Counted from the first letter of the stretch, positions 16,615-25,782 are shown. The stretch is 64,000 bases of DNA from Mesorhizobium tianshanense (GCF_007830515.1 NZ_VLKT01000031.1:26873-90872), one strand, 5' to 3'. Numbers and translations are program-made. Notes: generated from the sequence alone by a model not told the origin.

Positions 16615-17244
16615 TCATTTGGTCCCGTACATGCGGTCGCCGGCGTCGCCGAGGCCGGGCATGATGTAGCCCTTCTCGTTGAGCTGGCGGTCGATGGAAG
16701 CGGTGAAGACCGGGACATCGGGATGCGCCTTGGTGAACCGCTCGATGCCCTCTGGCGCCGCCAGCAGGCAGAGGAAGCGGATGTTGGTGGCGCCGCGCCC
16801 TTTCAGCTTGTCGATCGCCGCGATCGCCGAATTGGCGGTCGCCAGCATCGGGTCGACGACGATCACCAGCCGGTCGGCGAGATCGCTCGGTGCCTTGAAG
16901 AAATATTCGACCGCTTCCAGCGTCTCATGATCGCGGTAAAGCCCGATATGGGCGACGCGCGCCGCCGGCACCAGATCGAGCAGGCCCTCGAGCAAGCCGT
17001 TGCCGGCGCGCAGCACCGAGGCGAAGACCAGCTTCTTGCCCTCCAGCGTCGGCGCTTCCATCGTCTCGATCGGCGTTTCGATCGTCGTCGTTGTCAGTTC
17101 GAGGTTGCGGGTGACCTCATAGCCGAGCAGCAGCGAGATCTCGCGCAGCAGCCGCCGGAAGCCGGCCGTCGAGGTTTCCTTCTTGCGCATGATGGTCAGC
17201 TTGTGCTGGACAAGCGGGTGGTCGACGACTGTGACGCCCTTCAT
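16615..17244 (-). CDS. upp: Uracil phosphoribosyltransferase
   Basis: Converts uracil and PRPP to UMP, closing the pyrimidine salvage route fed by deoA and cdd. 209 residues, standard length. The PRPP-binding loop reads VVDPMLATANSA around residues 128-139, and the C-terminal uracil-recognition region YIMPGLGDAGDRMYGTK matches the family. Located with add on the strand opposite the importer operon, 104 bp after the add stop, so upp and add may form one transcript. Confidence 0.96.
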   Translation of the reverse strand: MKGVTVVDHPLVQHKLTIMRKKETSTAGFRRLLREISLLLGYEVTRNLELTTTTIETPIETMEAPTLEGKKLVFASVLRAGNGLLEGLLDLVPAARVAHIGLYRDHETLEAVEYFFKAPSDLADRLVIVVDPMLATANSAIAAIDKLKGRGATNIRFLCLLAAPEGIERFTKAHPDVPVFTASIDRQLNEKGYIMPGLGDAGDRMYGTK

Positions 17245-17348
17245 GGTGTTCTCCTGAAAATCCGGCTGCTTGCGCGAACCCTAGCGGCAATGCGCCGGCC
17301 AAGGAACTGCTTGCGATCACCGATCACAGCTTTTGCTGGAGGAGAGCG

Positions 17349-18323
17349 TCAGCGCACGCCGCCGTCGAGGCGGGTGAGAAGCGCTGTCCTGGTCTTCTTG
17401 TCGACGAAGGCGGCCTCTATTGCCGTTCTGGTGACGGCGGCGAGCGCCTTGTCGTTCATCGAGAAATGCTCGGCGGCGATGTCGTATTCGCGCTTCAGCG
17501 ACGTCCAGAAGTAAGGCGGATCGTCGGAGTTGAGCGTCACTTTGCAGCCCGCCGCCCGCAGTGCCGGAAAAGGGTGGTCGGCGAAACTGTCGAAGACCCT
17601 CAGCGCGATGTTGGAGCCGGGGCTGCATTCGAGCACGATGCCTTCGTCGGCGATGCGCCTGATAAGGTCGGGGTTTTCGATGGCCCGCACGCCATGGCCG
17701 ATGCGGGAGGGGCGGATGTGGTCGAGTGCGGCCGCGACGCTCTCCCAGCCCATCAGTTCGCCGGCATGGACGGTGATGCCGAGACCGGCCTCGCGCGCGA
17801 TTTCGAAGGCCCTGACATAGTCCTCCAGATCGCCGATCCGCTCGTCGCCGGCGACGCCGAAACCGGTGACCAGCGGATGCCGGCAGCGGGCCGCGAAGCG
17901 CGCCGCCTGCTCGATCGATTCGACGCCGGCGTTACGCACCCCGGTAACGATCATGCGGCCCTCGATACCGGTCTTGGCCTTGGCACGCGCGATGCCTTCG
18001 CCAAGCGCGTCCGTATAGGCCTTGGGCGATAGGCCGGCCTTCCCGGCGTGGTCCGGCGAGGTGAAGATCTCGGAATAGATGGCGCCGTCGCGGGCGAGGC
18101 TGGTCAGGTAATGGTCGGCCAGCCGCGCATAGTCCTCTTCCGTGCGGAACAGGTCGGAGGAGAAGTCATAGGCGGCGAGGAAGGAGGTGAAATCGTGCCA
18201 GACGAAAGAGCCGTCCTGAATGTAGGGCGAGGTGTCCTTGCCGTATTTCTGCGCCTGGCGGATGACGAGTTCGGGCGCCGCTGCTCCTTCGATATGGCAG
18301 TGCAGTTCCGCTTTCAAAGGCAT
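17349..18323 (-). CDS. add: Adenosine deaminase
   Basis: Zinc-dependent deaminase that turns adenosine or deoxyadenosine into inosine. 324 residues. Metal ligands and catalytic residues are visible: HCHIEG near the N-terminus (His8 and His10), VHAGE around residue 191-195 with the catalytic Glu, IGHGVRA, and NSDDPP (Asp ligands) around residues 271-276. It could act on other aminopurines, because the class also includes adenine deaminases, but the context of inosine-cleaving PNP favours adenosine. Reads divergently from ubiE. Confidence 0.9.
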   Translation of the reverse strand: MPLKAELHCHIEGAAAPELVIRQAQKYGKDTSPYIQDGSFVWHDFTSFLAAYDFSSDLFRTEEDYARLADHYLTSLARDGAIYSEIFTSPDHAGKAGLSPKAYTDALGEGIARAKAKTGIEGRMIVTGVRNAGVESIEQAARFAARCRHPLVTGFGVAGDERIGDLEDYVRAFEIAREAGLGITVHAGELMGWESVAAALDHIRPSRIGHGVRAIENPDLIRRIADEGIVLECSPGSNIALRVFDSFADHPFPALRAAGCKVTLNSDDPPYFWTSLKREYDIAAEHFSMNDKALAAVTRTAIEAAFVDKKTRTALLTRLDGGVR

Positions 18324-18471
18324 GCAGTCATCCCGTCAGGTCAGCCCGGGCCGTGGACCCACAAGCGTGATTCCACGACCGGGGAGCGCGGCCGAACACC
18401 GCGCCTTAAACAATAGCGTCCGCACCATCGATCGGCTATGGTCCCGCCGGTTTTATGACGGATCAAAAATA

Positions 18472-19248
18472 ATGTCGGTTGAGAGAACCACGGCCGTTGG
18501 CGGCATGGAGACCTCCTATGGTTTCAAGCGTGTAGGGGCAGGCGAGAAGCAGTCCCTGGTCAATGACGTTTTCCACAAGGTGGCGAACCGCTACGACCTG
18601 ATGAACGACCTGATGTCGGCCGGCCTGCACCGGCTGTGGAAGGACGCGATGGTCGCATGGCTCCATCCACCGAAGCGGCCGGACTGGAGCGTGCTCGACG
18701 TTGCCGGAGGCACCGGCGACATCGCCTTCCGCATCGTCGAGGCGAGCGGCAGGAACGCCCATGCCACGGTTCTCGACATCAACGGCTCGATGCTCGCCGT
18801 CGGCCGCGAGCGGGCCGAGAAAAAAGGCCTGTCGGCAAACATCGATTTCGTCGAGGCCAATGCCGAGGAACTGCCTTTCAGTGAGGCCACGTTCGACGCC
18901 TACACGATCGCCTTCGGCATTCGCAACGTGCCGCGCGTCGACGTGGCGCTTGCGGAAGCCTATCGCGTGCTGAAGCCCGGCGGGCGCTTTCTCTGCCTCG
19001 AATTTTCCGAGGTCGACATGCCGCTGCTCGACAAGGTCTATGAGGCGTGGTCGTTCAACGCCATCCCCAGAATCGGCAAGGTGGTCACCGGTGACGGCGA
19101 GCCCTACTCCTACCTGGTCGAATCGATCCGCAAATTTCCCAATCAGGTGAATTTTGCTTCTATGATCACCCGCGCGGGCTTCGACCGCGCGTCGTTCCGC
19201 AATTATTCCGGCGGCATTGCCGCGCTGCATTCGGGCTGGAAGCTTTGA
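18472..19248 (+). CDS. ubiE: Ubiquinone biosynthesis C-methyltransferase UbiE
   Basis: SAM-dependent methyltransferase of ubiquinone (and, where present, menaquinone) synthesis, 258 residues. The SAM site DVAGGTGDIAF is at about residues 73-83; the UbiE signatures around YDLMNDLMSAGLHRLWK and RVLKPGGRFLCLEFS are present. The ATG at 18472 yields the usual length with an N-terminal extension of about 10 residues; the ribosome site is weak. It is followed by ubiB 70 bp downstream, the usual alphaproteobacterial order. Confidence 0.95.
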   Translation: MSVERTTAVGGMETSYGFKRVGAGEKQSLVNDVFHKVANRYDLMNDLMSAGLHRLWKDAMVAWLHPPKRPDWSVLDVAGGTGDIAFRIVEASGRNAHATVLDINGSMLAVGRERAEKKGLSANIDFVEANAEELPFSEATFDAYTIAFGIRNVPRVDVALAEAYRVLKPGGRFLCLEFSEVDMPLLDKVYEAWSFNAIPRIGKVVTGDGEPYSYLVESIRKFPNQVNFASMITRAGFDRASFRNYSGGIAALHSGWKL

Positions 19249-19318
19249 GGCTAGCCCGTATTTTTCATACTCGATGTGCCCTTCGCCGGTCTAGGAGATC
19301 GGCGGGGCAAGTGCAGTC

Positions 19319-20893
19319 ATGAGCAGCCTCGCCGCTGGTTTCAGGCTCGTACGGGCCGGCTGGGTGCTGGTCCGCGAAGGCGTCGTGGCAGCCTTGCCGG
19401 GCGACGAGCTCTTCGGCCTGCCGAAATTCGGCTGGCGAATGGCGCGGCTGTTCACCCGCCGCCGCGCGCTGGCTTATGAGCGTGGCGACCGGCTGGCCAA
19501 GGCGGTCGTCCGGCTCGGCCCATCCTACGTCAAGCTCGGCCAGTTCCTGGCGACACGGCCCGATGTCGTCGGCAACGACATCGCGCTCGATCTCGCCATG
19601 CTGCAGGACAAGATGCAGACATTTCCCCAGGCCGAGGCCATCGCGGCGATAGAGGCTTCGCTTGGGCGCAAGGTCGGCGAGCTCTACGCCAGTTTCGGCG
19701 AAGCCGTCGCCGCCGCCTCGATCGCTCAGGTCCATACCGCTGAAACCCTGCAGAACGGCGTCGGTTCGCGGGTGGCGGTGAAGGTCATCCGGCCTGGCGT
19801 GCGGCGCCGCTTCTTTCGCGATCTCGAAAGTTATTTTCTCGCCGCCCGCCTCCAGGAAAAATACATCCCGTCGTCGCGCCGGCTGCGGCCGGTCGAAGTG
19901 ACCGAGACGCTGGCGCAGACCACCAAGATCGAAATGGATCTGAGGCTCGAAGCGGCAGCGCTTTCGGAGCTCGGTGAGAACACCAAGGACGATCCCGGTT
20001 TTCGCGTGCCGACGGTCGACTGGGAGCGCACCGGCCGCGACGTGCTGACCATGGAATGGGTGGACGGCATCAAGATGAACGACATTGCCGGCCTCGCTGC
20101 CGCCGGCCACGATCTGAAGGCGATCGCCGCCAACCTCATCCAGTCGTTCCTGCGCCAAACGCTGCGCGACGGTTTCTTCCATGCCGACATGCATCCGGGA
20201 AACCTGTTCGTCGAGGCCGACGGCACCATCGTCGCCGTCGATCTCGGCATTGCCGGGCGGCTCGGCAAGAAGGAGCGCCGGTTCCTCGCCGAAATCCTCT
20301 ACGGCTTCATCACCCGCGACTATCTGCGCGTCGCCGAAGTGCATTTCGAGGCCGGTTACGTGCCGCGCCAGCACAATGTCGCGGCCTTCGCCCAGGCGAT
20401 CCGCGCGATCGGCGAGCCGATCCACGGGCAGCCGGCCGATACGATCTCGATGGCCAAGCTGCTGACGCTTCTGTTCGAGGTGACCGACCTCTTCGACATG
20501 GCGACGCGATCCGAGTTGGTGCTGCTGCAGAAGACCATGGTGGTGGTCGAAGGCGTCGCCCGCACGCTCGATCCGGCCTTCAACATGTGGAAGACGTCCG
20601 AACCGGTGGTCGGCGGCTGGATATCAGGCAATCTCGGACCGCGTGCTCTGCTGGTCGATGCACGCGACGGCGCCAACGCGCTGCTGGCGCTGGCTCGCCA
20701 GGCGCCGGACCTTGCCGCCCGAACCGAGCGGCTGTCGCGCGAGATCGATTTGATGGCCGAACACGGGCTGCGCTTCGACGAAAGGACGGCGCGCGCCATC
20801 GGCAAGGCCGAGGCGCGCTATAGCAGATCCGGCCGGCTGGCGCTGTGGGTGATTGCGCTGACGCTGGTCTACATTGCCTGGCGGATTTTCTAG
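19319..20893 (+). CDS. ubiB: UbiB atypical kinase-like protein of ubiquinone biosynthesis
   Basis: ABC1/ADCK-family ATPase needed for ubiquinone biosynthesis, 524 residues. The diagnostic KxGQ segment reads VKLGQFLATRPD near residues 64-75, followed by the Ala-rich loop AAASIAQVHTA; the HADMHPGN and VDLGIAGRLG motifs correspond to the catalytic and metal-binding loops of the kinase fold. A C-terminal hydrophobic helix (last 20 residues) anchors it in the membrane. Good ribosome site (AGGAG) upstream of the ATG. Confidence 0.95.
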   Translation: MSSLAAGFRLVRAGWVLVREGVVAALPGDELFGLPKFGWRMARLFTRRRALAYERGDRLAKAVVRLGPSYVKLGQFLATRPDVVGNDIALDLAMLQDKMQTFPQAEAIAAIEASLGRKVGELYASFGEAVAAASIAQVHTAETLQNGVGSRVAVKVIRPGVRRRFFRDLESYFLAARLQEKYIPSSRRLRPVEVTETLAQTTKIEMDLRLEAAALSELGENTKDDPGFRVPTVDWERTGRDVLTMEWVDGIKMNDIAGLAAAGHDLKAIAANLIQSFLRQTLRDGFFHADMHPGNLFVEADGTIVAVDLGIAGRLGKKERRFLAEILYGFITRDYLRVAEVHFEAGYVPRQHNVAAFAQAIRAIGEPIHGQPADTISMAKLLTLLFEVTDLFDMATRSELVLLQKTMVVVEGVARTLDPAFNMWKTSEPVVGGWISGNLGPRALLVDARDGANALLALARQAPDLAARTERLSREIDLMAEHGLRFDERTARAIGKAEARYSRSGRLALWVIALTLVYIAWRIF

Positions 20894-20959
20894 CGGCTTG
20901 TCTCGAAGTGATTGCATTGCTATCATTGCAGTCAGCAGCGCCGAGCAAAGTGCAGTCAT

Positions 20960-22426
20960 ATGGCCAGCATCACCATTCGCAATCTCGATGATGAGGTGAA
21001 GGACCTGCTGCGCCGGCTGGCGGCAGAGAATGACCGGTCGATGGAAGAGCAGGCGCGGGTCATGATCCGGGCCGCGGTCGAAGGACGACTTGGTCCGATC
21101 GGGCGCATTGACCAGATCGAGAAAACTCTCCGCGAACTGACAGGCTCGTACGGTCCGACGACGCCAATTGCCGCGATATCCAACCAGATGCCACGAGGCA
21201 TCCTCTCCGGCAAGCGCATCCTGCTGATCATCGGCGGTGGCATCGCCGCCTACAAGTCGCTCGATCTGATCCGTCGGCTGCGCGAGCGGGGCGCCTTGGT
21301 GCGGGTGGTGATGACATCAGCCGCGCAGGAATTCGTCACCACGCTGTCGGTCGGGGCGCTGTCCGCCGATCACGTCTTCACGGAATTGTTCGATCGGCAA
21401 GACGAGCACGATGTCGGCCACATCCGCCTGTCGCGCGAGGCCGATCTTGTCGTCGTGGCGCCGGCCACCGCCGATCTGATGGCGAAGCTTGCCAACGGCC
21501 ATGCCAACGACTTGGCCTCGACCGTGCTCATCGCCACCGACAAACAGGTTTTGATGGCGCCCGCCATGAACCCGAGAATGTGGTCGCATCCGGCGACCCG
21601 GCGCAACCGCGCGACGTTGCAGGAGGATGGCATCGCATTCATCGGCCCGGCAAAGGGCGAGATGGCCGAGAGCAACGAGGCGGGCGAGGGCCGCATGACC
21701 GAGCCGCTGGAGATCGTCGCCGCGATCAAGGCGCTGCTCGATATCAGCCCAAAGCCGTTGTCGGGGAGGAAGATCATCGTCACCTCAGGGCCGACGCATG
21801 AGCCGATCGACCCGGTGCGCTACATCGCCAATCGTTCGTCCGGGAAGCAGGGCCATGCCATCGCGGCGGCGCTGGCAAGGCTGGGGGCCGATGTGCGCCT
21901 CGTCTCCGGTCCGGTCGGCATTGCCGATCCGGCCGAGGTCACCACGTTGCATGTCGAAACCGCGAACGAGATGAAGGACGCGGTCGAGCAGCTGCTGCCG
22001 GCTGACGCGGCGGTGTTCGTCGCGGCGGTGGCCGACTGGCGCAGCGAGACCTCGGCCGGGGAGAAGATCAAGAAAGTGGCGGGCGAGGGACCGCCGGTGC
22101 TGCGGATGATCGAAAACCCCGACATTCTCGCTGGTGTCGGTCATCACAGGCAGCGCCCCAGCCTGGTTGTCGGGTTCGCTGCCGAGACGCAGGACCTCGT
22201 CAGGAACGCCGAGGCCAAACTCAAAAAGAAGGGCGCCGACTTCATCGTCGCCAACGACGTGTCCCACGAAGGCGCAGAGTCTCCGGGCGTGATGGGCGGC
22301 GACCGCAACAAGGTGCGGATCGTCTCGAAGGCCGGTGTCGACGAATGGCCGGAGATGAGCAAGGACGAGGTGGCGGCGCGGCTCGCTGCAGTGATCGCGG
22401 AACGGCTGAAGACGATCGTCGTCTAG
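20960..22426 (+). CDS. coaBC: CoaBC with an N-terminal ribbon-helix-helix (FitA-like) domain
   Basis: Bifunctional phosphopantothenoylcysteine synthetase/decarboxylase of CoA synthesis, here 488 residues because about 45 residues with the pattern of a FitA/VapB-type ribbon-helix-helix (ASITIRNLDDEVKDLLRRLA) precede the enzyme, joined by a linker to residue 77. CoaC (about 77-255) has GGIAAYKS, the catalytic-His segment GHIRLSREAD and PAMNPRMW; CoaB (about 260-488) has SGPTHEPIDPVR, AAVADW and the conserved Lys in KIKK. The frame is uninterrupted from 20960. An ATG at 21188 would give a normal CoaBC alone, so two products or one fused product are possible. A start at 20912 is also open but less likely. 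Confidence 0.9.
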   Translation: MASITIRNLDDEVKDLLRRLAAENDRSMEEQARVMIRAAVEGRLGPIGRIDQIEKTLRELTGSYGPTTPIAAISNQMPRGILSGKRILLIIGGGIAAYKSLDLIRRLRERGALVRVVMTSAAQEFVTTLSVGALSADHVFTELFDRQDEHDVGHIRLSREADLVVVAPATADLMAKLANGHANDLASTVLIATDKQVLMAPAMNPRMWSHPATRRNRATLQEDGIAFIGPAKGEMAESNEAGEGRMTEPLEIVAAIKALLDISPKPLSGRKIIVTSGPTHEPIDPVRYIANRSSGKQGHAIAAALARLGADVRLVSGPVGIADPAEVTTLHVETANEMKDAVEQLLPADAAVFVAAVADWRSETSAGEKIKKVAGEGPPVLRMIENPDILAGVGHHRQRPSLVVGFAAETQDLVRNAEAKLKKKGADFIVANDVSHEGAESPGVMGGDRNKVRIVSKAGVDEWPEMSKDEVAARLAAVIAERLKTIVV

Positions 22427-22580
22427 GTTTGAGGACCACCAATTTCGTCAGGCGTTACGACCGCTTCGCGCCTTCCGGACTCTCGCCTCGATGCGGCGAA
22501 AGGCTGCGCCGCGGTCTGATTTCAAGCTGAGCGTAGAACCGATGTAGCTATTCCGAAACGCAGCGTGTCAAGCTAGGTCC

Positions 22581-22611
22581 TTGACATATACCGACTGTAT
22601 GGTATGTATAG
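22581..22611 (+). promoter_or_regulatory. Promoter and palindromic operator of the TetR operon
   Basis: A consensus -35 TTGACA (22581-22586) is followed after 16 bp by TATGTA (22603-22608). The inverted repeat ATACC / GGTAT lies between and over them (about 22588-22605). The arrangement suggests autorepression by the TetR protein encoded 3 to 30 bp downstream. Confidence 0.6.
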
Positions 22612-22613
22612 GC

Positions 22614-23249
22614 ATGCCCAGACCAACCAAACAGTCCCCCGAACGCGGCGGCGCGCGTATCAGGCTCCTCGAGGCGGCGCGGGATATCATCCGCGCGAAG
22701 GGCTTCGCCGCCACCACCGTCGATGACCTCTGCAAAACGGCTGCCGTCACGAAAGGGGCGTTTTTCCATAATTTTGGCAGTAAGGACGCTCTGGGGGTCG
22801 CAGCGGCCGAGTTCTGGGCAGAGACGACGTCTGGTTTCTTTGCAGCCGCGTCGTATCACGATCCGGCCGATGCCCTGGAGCGCATTCTCGCCTATGTCGC
22901 TTTCCGCAAGGCGATCATCGCGGGCGACCTCGCCGCGTTTACCTGTCTCGTCGGAACCATGGCGCAGGAGGTCTACGCAAGCTCCCCTGACATTCGCGAT
23001 GCCTGTGGCCGCAGCATCTTCGGCCATACGGCCACACTGGAAGCCGACATCGAGGCTGCGCGGCGGGATCATGGTATCGCGGGCGACTGGACGGCCGAAA
23101 GTCTCGCACGGCACACGCAAGCCGTCATCCAGGGCGCGTTCATCCTGGCCAAGGCAGGGAACGATCCCGCGCTTGCGCGGGAAAGCCTCGACCATCTCGA
23201 CCGGTACATTCGGCACCTGTTTCACGTCGCGGAGGATGACGCAAAATGA
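22614..23249 (+). CDS. TetR/AcrR family transcriptional regulator
   Basis: Repressor-type regulator of 211 residues. The helix-turn-helix occupies about residues 15-60 (ARDIIRAKGFAATTVDDLCKTA followed by the typical KGAFFHNFGSKDAL segment); the C-terminal domain is of the LmrA/YxaF-like ligand-binding type. The ATG at 22614 (MPRPTKQ) is preferred because an upstream start would lie inside the promoter. It overlaps the following gene by 4 bp, so it is the first gene of a three-gene operon whose own palindrome it probably binds. The ligand is unknown. Confidence 0.88.
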   Translation: MPRPTKQSPERGGARIRLLEAARDIIRAKGFAATTVDDLCKTAAVTKGAFFHNFGSKDALGVAAAEFWAETTSGFFAAASYHDPADALERILAYVAFRKAIIAGDLAAFTCLVGTMAQEVYASSPDIRDACGRSIFGHTATLEADIEAARRDHGIAGDWTAESLARHTQAVIQGAFILAKAGNDPALARESLDHLDRYIRHLFHVAEDDAK

Positions 23250-23782
23250 GCGGAACCACTGAGATCAGTTGCGCCTGCGGGCGGACGCGCTTGGAGTTGA
23301 GGGGAGCACCGATCCTCGTGTCCGAATGCCTGTGCAACAGCTGCAGGGCTGCCGCGGATCGTCTTGCGACGCTCGCCGGCGCAAGGAACATGCTTACATC
23401 CTACGACGCAACGCCTAGCGCCGAATATCGCAAGGATCGAGTCCGGATCCTGTCCGGCGCGGAGCATCTGAGTGAGTTCCGGCTGTCAGCCGATGCGGGC
23501 TCGCGCCGTGTCGTCGCGACCTGCTGCAACACGCCGGTTTTCCTGGAGCTGAAGGGCGCGCATTGGCTGAGTATCTATCTGCACCTCTGGCCGGAAGAGG
23601 CGCGGCCGAAAGCCGAAATGCGAACGATGACCGGTGACCTGCCCGACGCCTCCAACCTGCCAAACGACATCCCCAATCTGAAAAGCCATACGGTGTCCTT
23701 CTACGCAAAGCTTCTGGGAGCGTGGGCCGCCATGGGATTCCGGAATCCGAAGGTCGAAGTGGCGGGGAAGATCGATGCCTGA
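23246..23782 (+). CDS. DUF6151/GFA-like cysteine-rich protein
   Basis: 178-residue protein resembling the glutathione-dependent formaldehyde-activating (GFA) fold, best fit DUF6151. Conserved Cys groups are visible: CACG near the N-terminus, CLCNSC around residues 30-35, and a CC pair around residue 92-93, which would bind structural zinc in GFA proteins. No catalytic function is established for this subfamily. Coupled to the TetR gene (ATGA overlap) and overlapping the next gene by 8 bp, so the regulator probably controls it. Confidence 0.72.
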   Translation: MSGTTEISCACGRTRLELRGAPILVSECLCNSCRAAADRLATLAGARNMLTSYDATPSAEYRKDRVRILSGAEHLSEFRLSADAGSRRVVATCCNTPVFLELKGAHWLSIYLHLWPEEARPKAEMRTMTGDLPDASNLPNDIPNLKSHTVSFYAKLLGAWAAMGFRNPKVEVAGKIDA

Positions 23783-24077
23783 CGACAAGATCGAAATCGA
23801 GAACGTCAACATCCCCGGGCGGACCGAACGGGTTGATCGCGCGAAATACATGGCGATACGCACTGCGCTTCTGACCGTCTTGCCGAGCGAAGCGCCTGGA
23901 CTGAAAGTCGCAGACGCGAAAGAGGCGCTTCTGCCCCTGCTTGACGACGACCTCTTTCCGCGAGGCAAGACGGCTGGATGGTGGTTGAAAGCCGTCCAGC
24001 TCGACCTCGAGGCAAAAGGCGTCATCAAACGCGCGCCTCATAAGCCGGTTCATCTCTACAGGCATGGGCCAATCTAA
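23775..24077 (+). CDS. DUF6958-like small protein
   Basis: 100-residue protein that resembles the family annotated DUF6958: an N-terminal stretch NVNIPGRTERVDRAKYMAIR, then a helical segment and a C-terminal GWWLKAVQLDLEAKGVIKR that looks like the recognition part of a small winged-helix fold. Function unknown. It overlaps the DUF6151 gene by 8 bp and ends the TetR operon; the next gene converges from the other strand 32 bp later with no clear terminator between. Confidence 0.65.
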   Translation: MPDDKIEIENVNIPGRTERVDRAKYMAIRTALLTVLPSEAPGLKVADAKEALLPLLDDDLFPRGKTAGWWLKAVQLDLEAKGVIKRAPHKPVHLYRHGPI

Positions 24078-24109
24078 GCTCTGATCTGAATCCCAAGATA
24101 TCCGAGCGC

Positions 24110-25546
24110 CTATCCGGTCGCTTCCTGTGGCCGGGCTGCCGGCCCCGAGATACTCAGAGCGGCAAGGCACCCCAGAATCCCGAGCGGCACGAAGGCGAGG
24201 AACAGCCAGCTGGCGACATTTGCCGCGGCCTCTCGGTTCAGGCCTTCGGAAAAACCGCTGGCGTTGGCGACGATGCCGGTCAGTGCTGCACCCACCGCAT
24301 AGCCGATGCGCTGCATCGTCGGCACGGCGGCGGAGGCGATCGTCTGCTCATCGTCCCTGGCCGATGCCACGATCACGCGCGTGACGAAGGGCCAGGCAAT
24401 GCCGAAGCCGCCGCCTTGCAGCAAGGCGCAAAACAGGATCAGCGGAATCGAACCCGCCGGCACCGCATAGGCGAAGCCGGAAATGCCCGTCGCGATCATC
24501 AGCGCGCCGCCGGTGATGATCAGCCTCTCGCGCTCCGGCGGGGCATTGGCGACGAGGATCGACAGGACCGACCAGGCGATCGATTCGGCGGCGATGATAT
24601 AGCCGGTGGTCAGGATCGGAATGCCGTGCAGGCTGGTCAGCAGCAGCGGCCCGTAGACGGCGAAGGAGCAGGTCGCCACCGAAAAGGCTGCGATCATGGT
24701 CATGCCTGCGCCGACCGGCGAACGCCATGAGAACAGCCGCGACGGGAACAGCCGCGAGCGCGGCTTCAGCGCGTCGATGCGGATGAACAGAGTGAGGCCC
24801 GCCAGGCCGAGGGTGAGCAGCAGGGACGAGCGCAGCAGGGCAATGTCGATACCGGCAGTGGCGATCAGCACGACGCTGACGGCAAGGCAGCCGAGCGCGG
24901 CAAAGGGGAAGGGCGGCGCCACCCCAACGATCGCGCGCGGCCTGGTCGCCTCGGGTGTGTTAAGCACGATGAAGCTCGCCAGCGCCATGGTCATGCCGCC
25001 GAGCGTGAAGATGCCGAAAGCCCAGCGCCAGGAGAGCAGCTCGGTCATCAACGCACCGAGCACCGGCCCGCTGAAGGCGGCAACGCCCCAGATCGCCGAC
25101 ATGACACCGAAAAGCTGCGGCCAGATAATGCGCGGAAACAGCCGCTCGACCGAGACGAAGGCCAGCGACACCAGCGCGCCGCCGCCAAGCCCCTCGATCA
25201 GGCGTCCCGCCAGGAACAGCGGCATGGACGGCGCGATGGCGCAGACCAGCGCGCCGGCCGCGTAGAGCAGGGCGGCGACCACCATGTTGGTGCGCAGCGC
25301 GACATAGCTCACCAGCCGGCCGGCGGCGGCGCCGGCGACGATGGCGCCGAGTTCGTAGATCGCCAGCGACCAGCCGACCAGCTGCACGCCGGCGAGTTCG
25401 CCGACCATGGCCGGCATCACCGTCGCCACCATCGTCTCGTTGGTGGCGTGCAGCAGGATGCCAAGGCTGATGAAGCAGAAGCGCGCCAGATCGCCGCTCG
25501 CCCATAGCGCCCGCCAGTCGACCCTGTTTGTGCTGGTCTCGGTCAT
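24110..25546 (-). CDS. MFS transporter (drug/proton antiporter type)
   Basis: Major facilitator superfamily permease, 478 residues, with about 14 hydrophobic segments and the features of DHA2-type multidrug exporters: a conserved Asn-Glu pair in the first helix (HATNETMVATVMPAM) and the loop-2/3 motif GRLVSYVALRTN. Likely an inner-membrane exporter of a toxic compound. The upstream minus-strand region contains a MerR-type palindrome at 25643-25658, which suggests induction by a MerR/SoxR-like regulator encoded elsewhere. Substrate not predictable. Confidence 0.85.
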   Translation of the reverse strand: MTETSTNRVDWRALWASGDLARFCFISLGILLHATNETMVATVMPAMVGELAGVQLVGWSLAIYELGAIVAGAAAGRLVSYVALRTNMVVAALLYAAGALVCAIAPSMPLFLAGRLIEGLGGGALVSLAFVSVERLFPRIIWPQLFGVMSAIWGVAAFSGPVLGALMTELLSWRWAFGIFTLGGMTMALASFIVLNTPEATRPRAIVGVAPPFPFAALGCLAVSVVLIATAGIDIALLRSSLLLTLGLAGLTLFIRIDALKPRSRLFPSRLFSWRSPVGAGMTMIAAFSVATCSFAVYGPLLLTSLHGIPILTTGYIIAAESIAWSVLSILVANAPPERERLIITGGALMIATGISGFAYAVPAGSIPLILFCALLQGGGFGIAWPFVTRVIVASARDDEQTIASAAVPTMQRIGYAVGAALTGIVANASGFSEGLNREAAANVASWLFLAFVPLGILGCLAALSISGPAARPQEATG

Positions 25547-25640
25547 CCCGCCTCCCGAACTTTCTTATACGCCGATTCAAAATGATGGAACGCTCTTCGC
25601 GTCCAAATAGAAACGCGGCGCTTCGGGAACGGCTTGTAAA

Positions 25641-25660
25641 ACCTCAACCGCAGTTGAGCT
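25641..25660 (-). promoter_or_regulatory. MerR/SoxR-type operator upstream of the MFS gene
   Basis: Inverted repeat CTCAAC (25643-25648) / GTTGAG (25653-25658) with a 4-bp centre. Read on the minus strand it lies inside a long-spaced promoter-like element (TTGAGC upstream, TTTACA downstream), the arrangement known for MerR-family activators. It is about 100 bp from the MFS start. No merR gene lies in the window. Confidence 0.5.
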
Positions 25661-25782
25661 CAAGCGGTTTTTTTGCGGTGGGCTAAGGATGCCCATCAAG
25701 TGTGAGGCGATCGAAGATTGGCGCCGGCGGCGATCGTGACGGCAGCGATGATCGTCCTTGGCATGGCGGTTTGTGAAAAATT

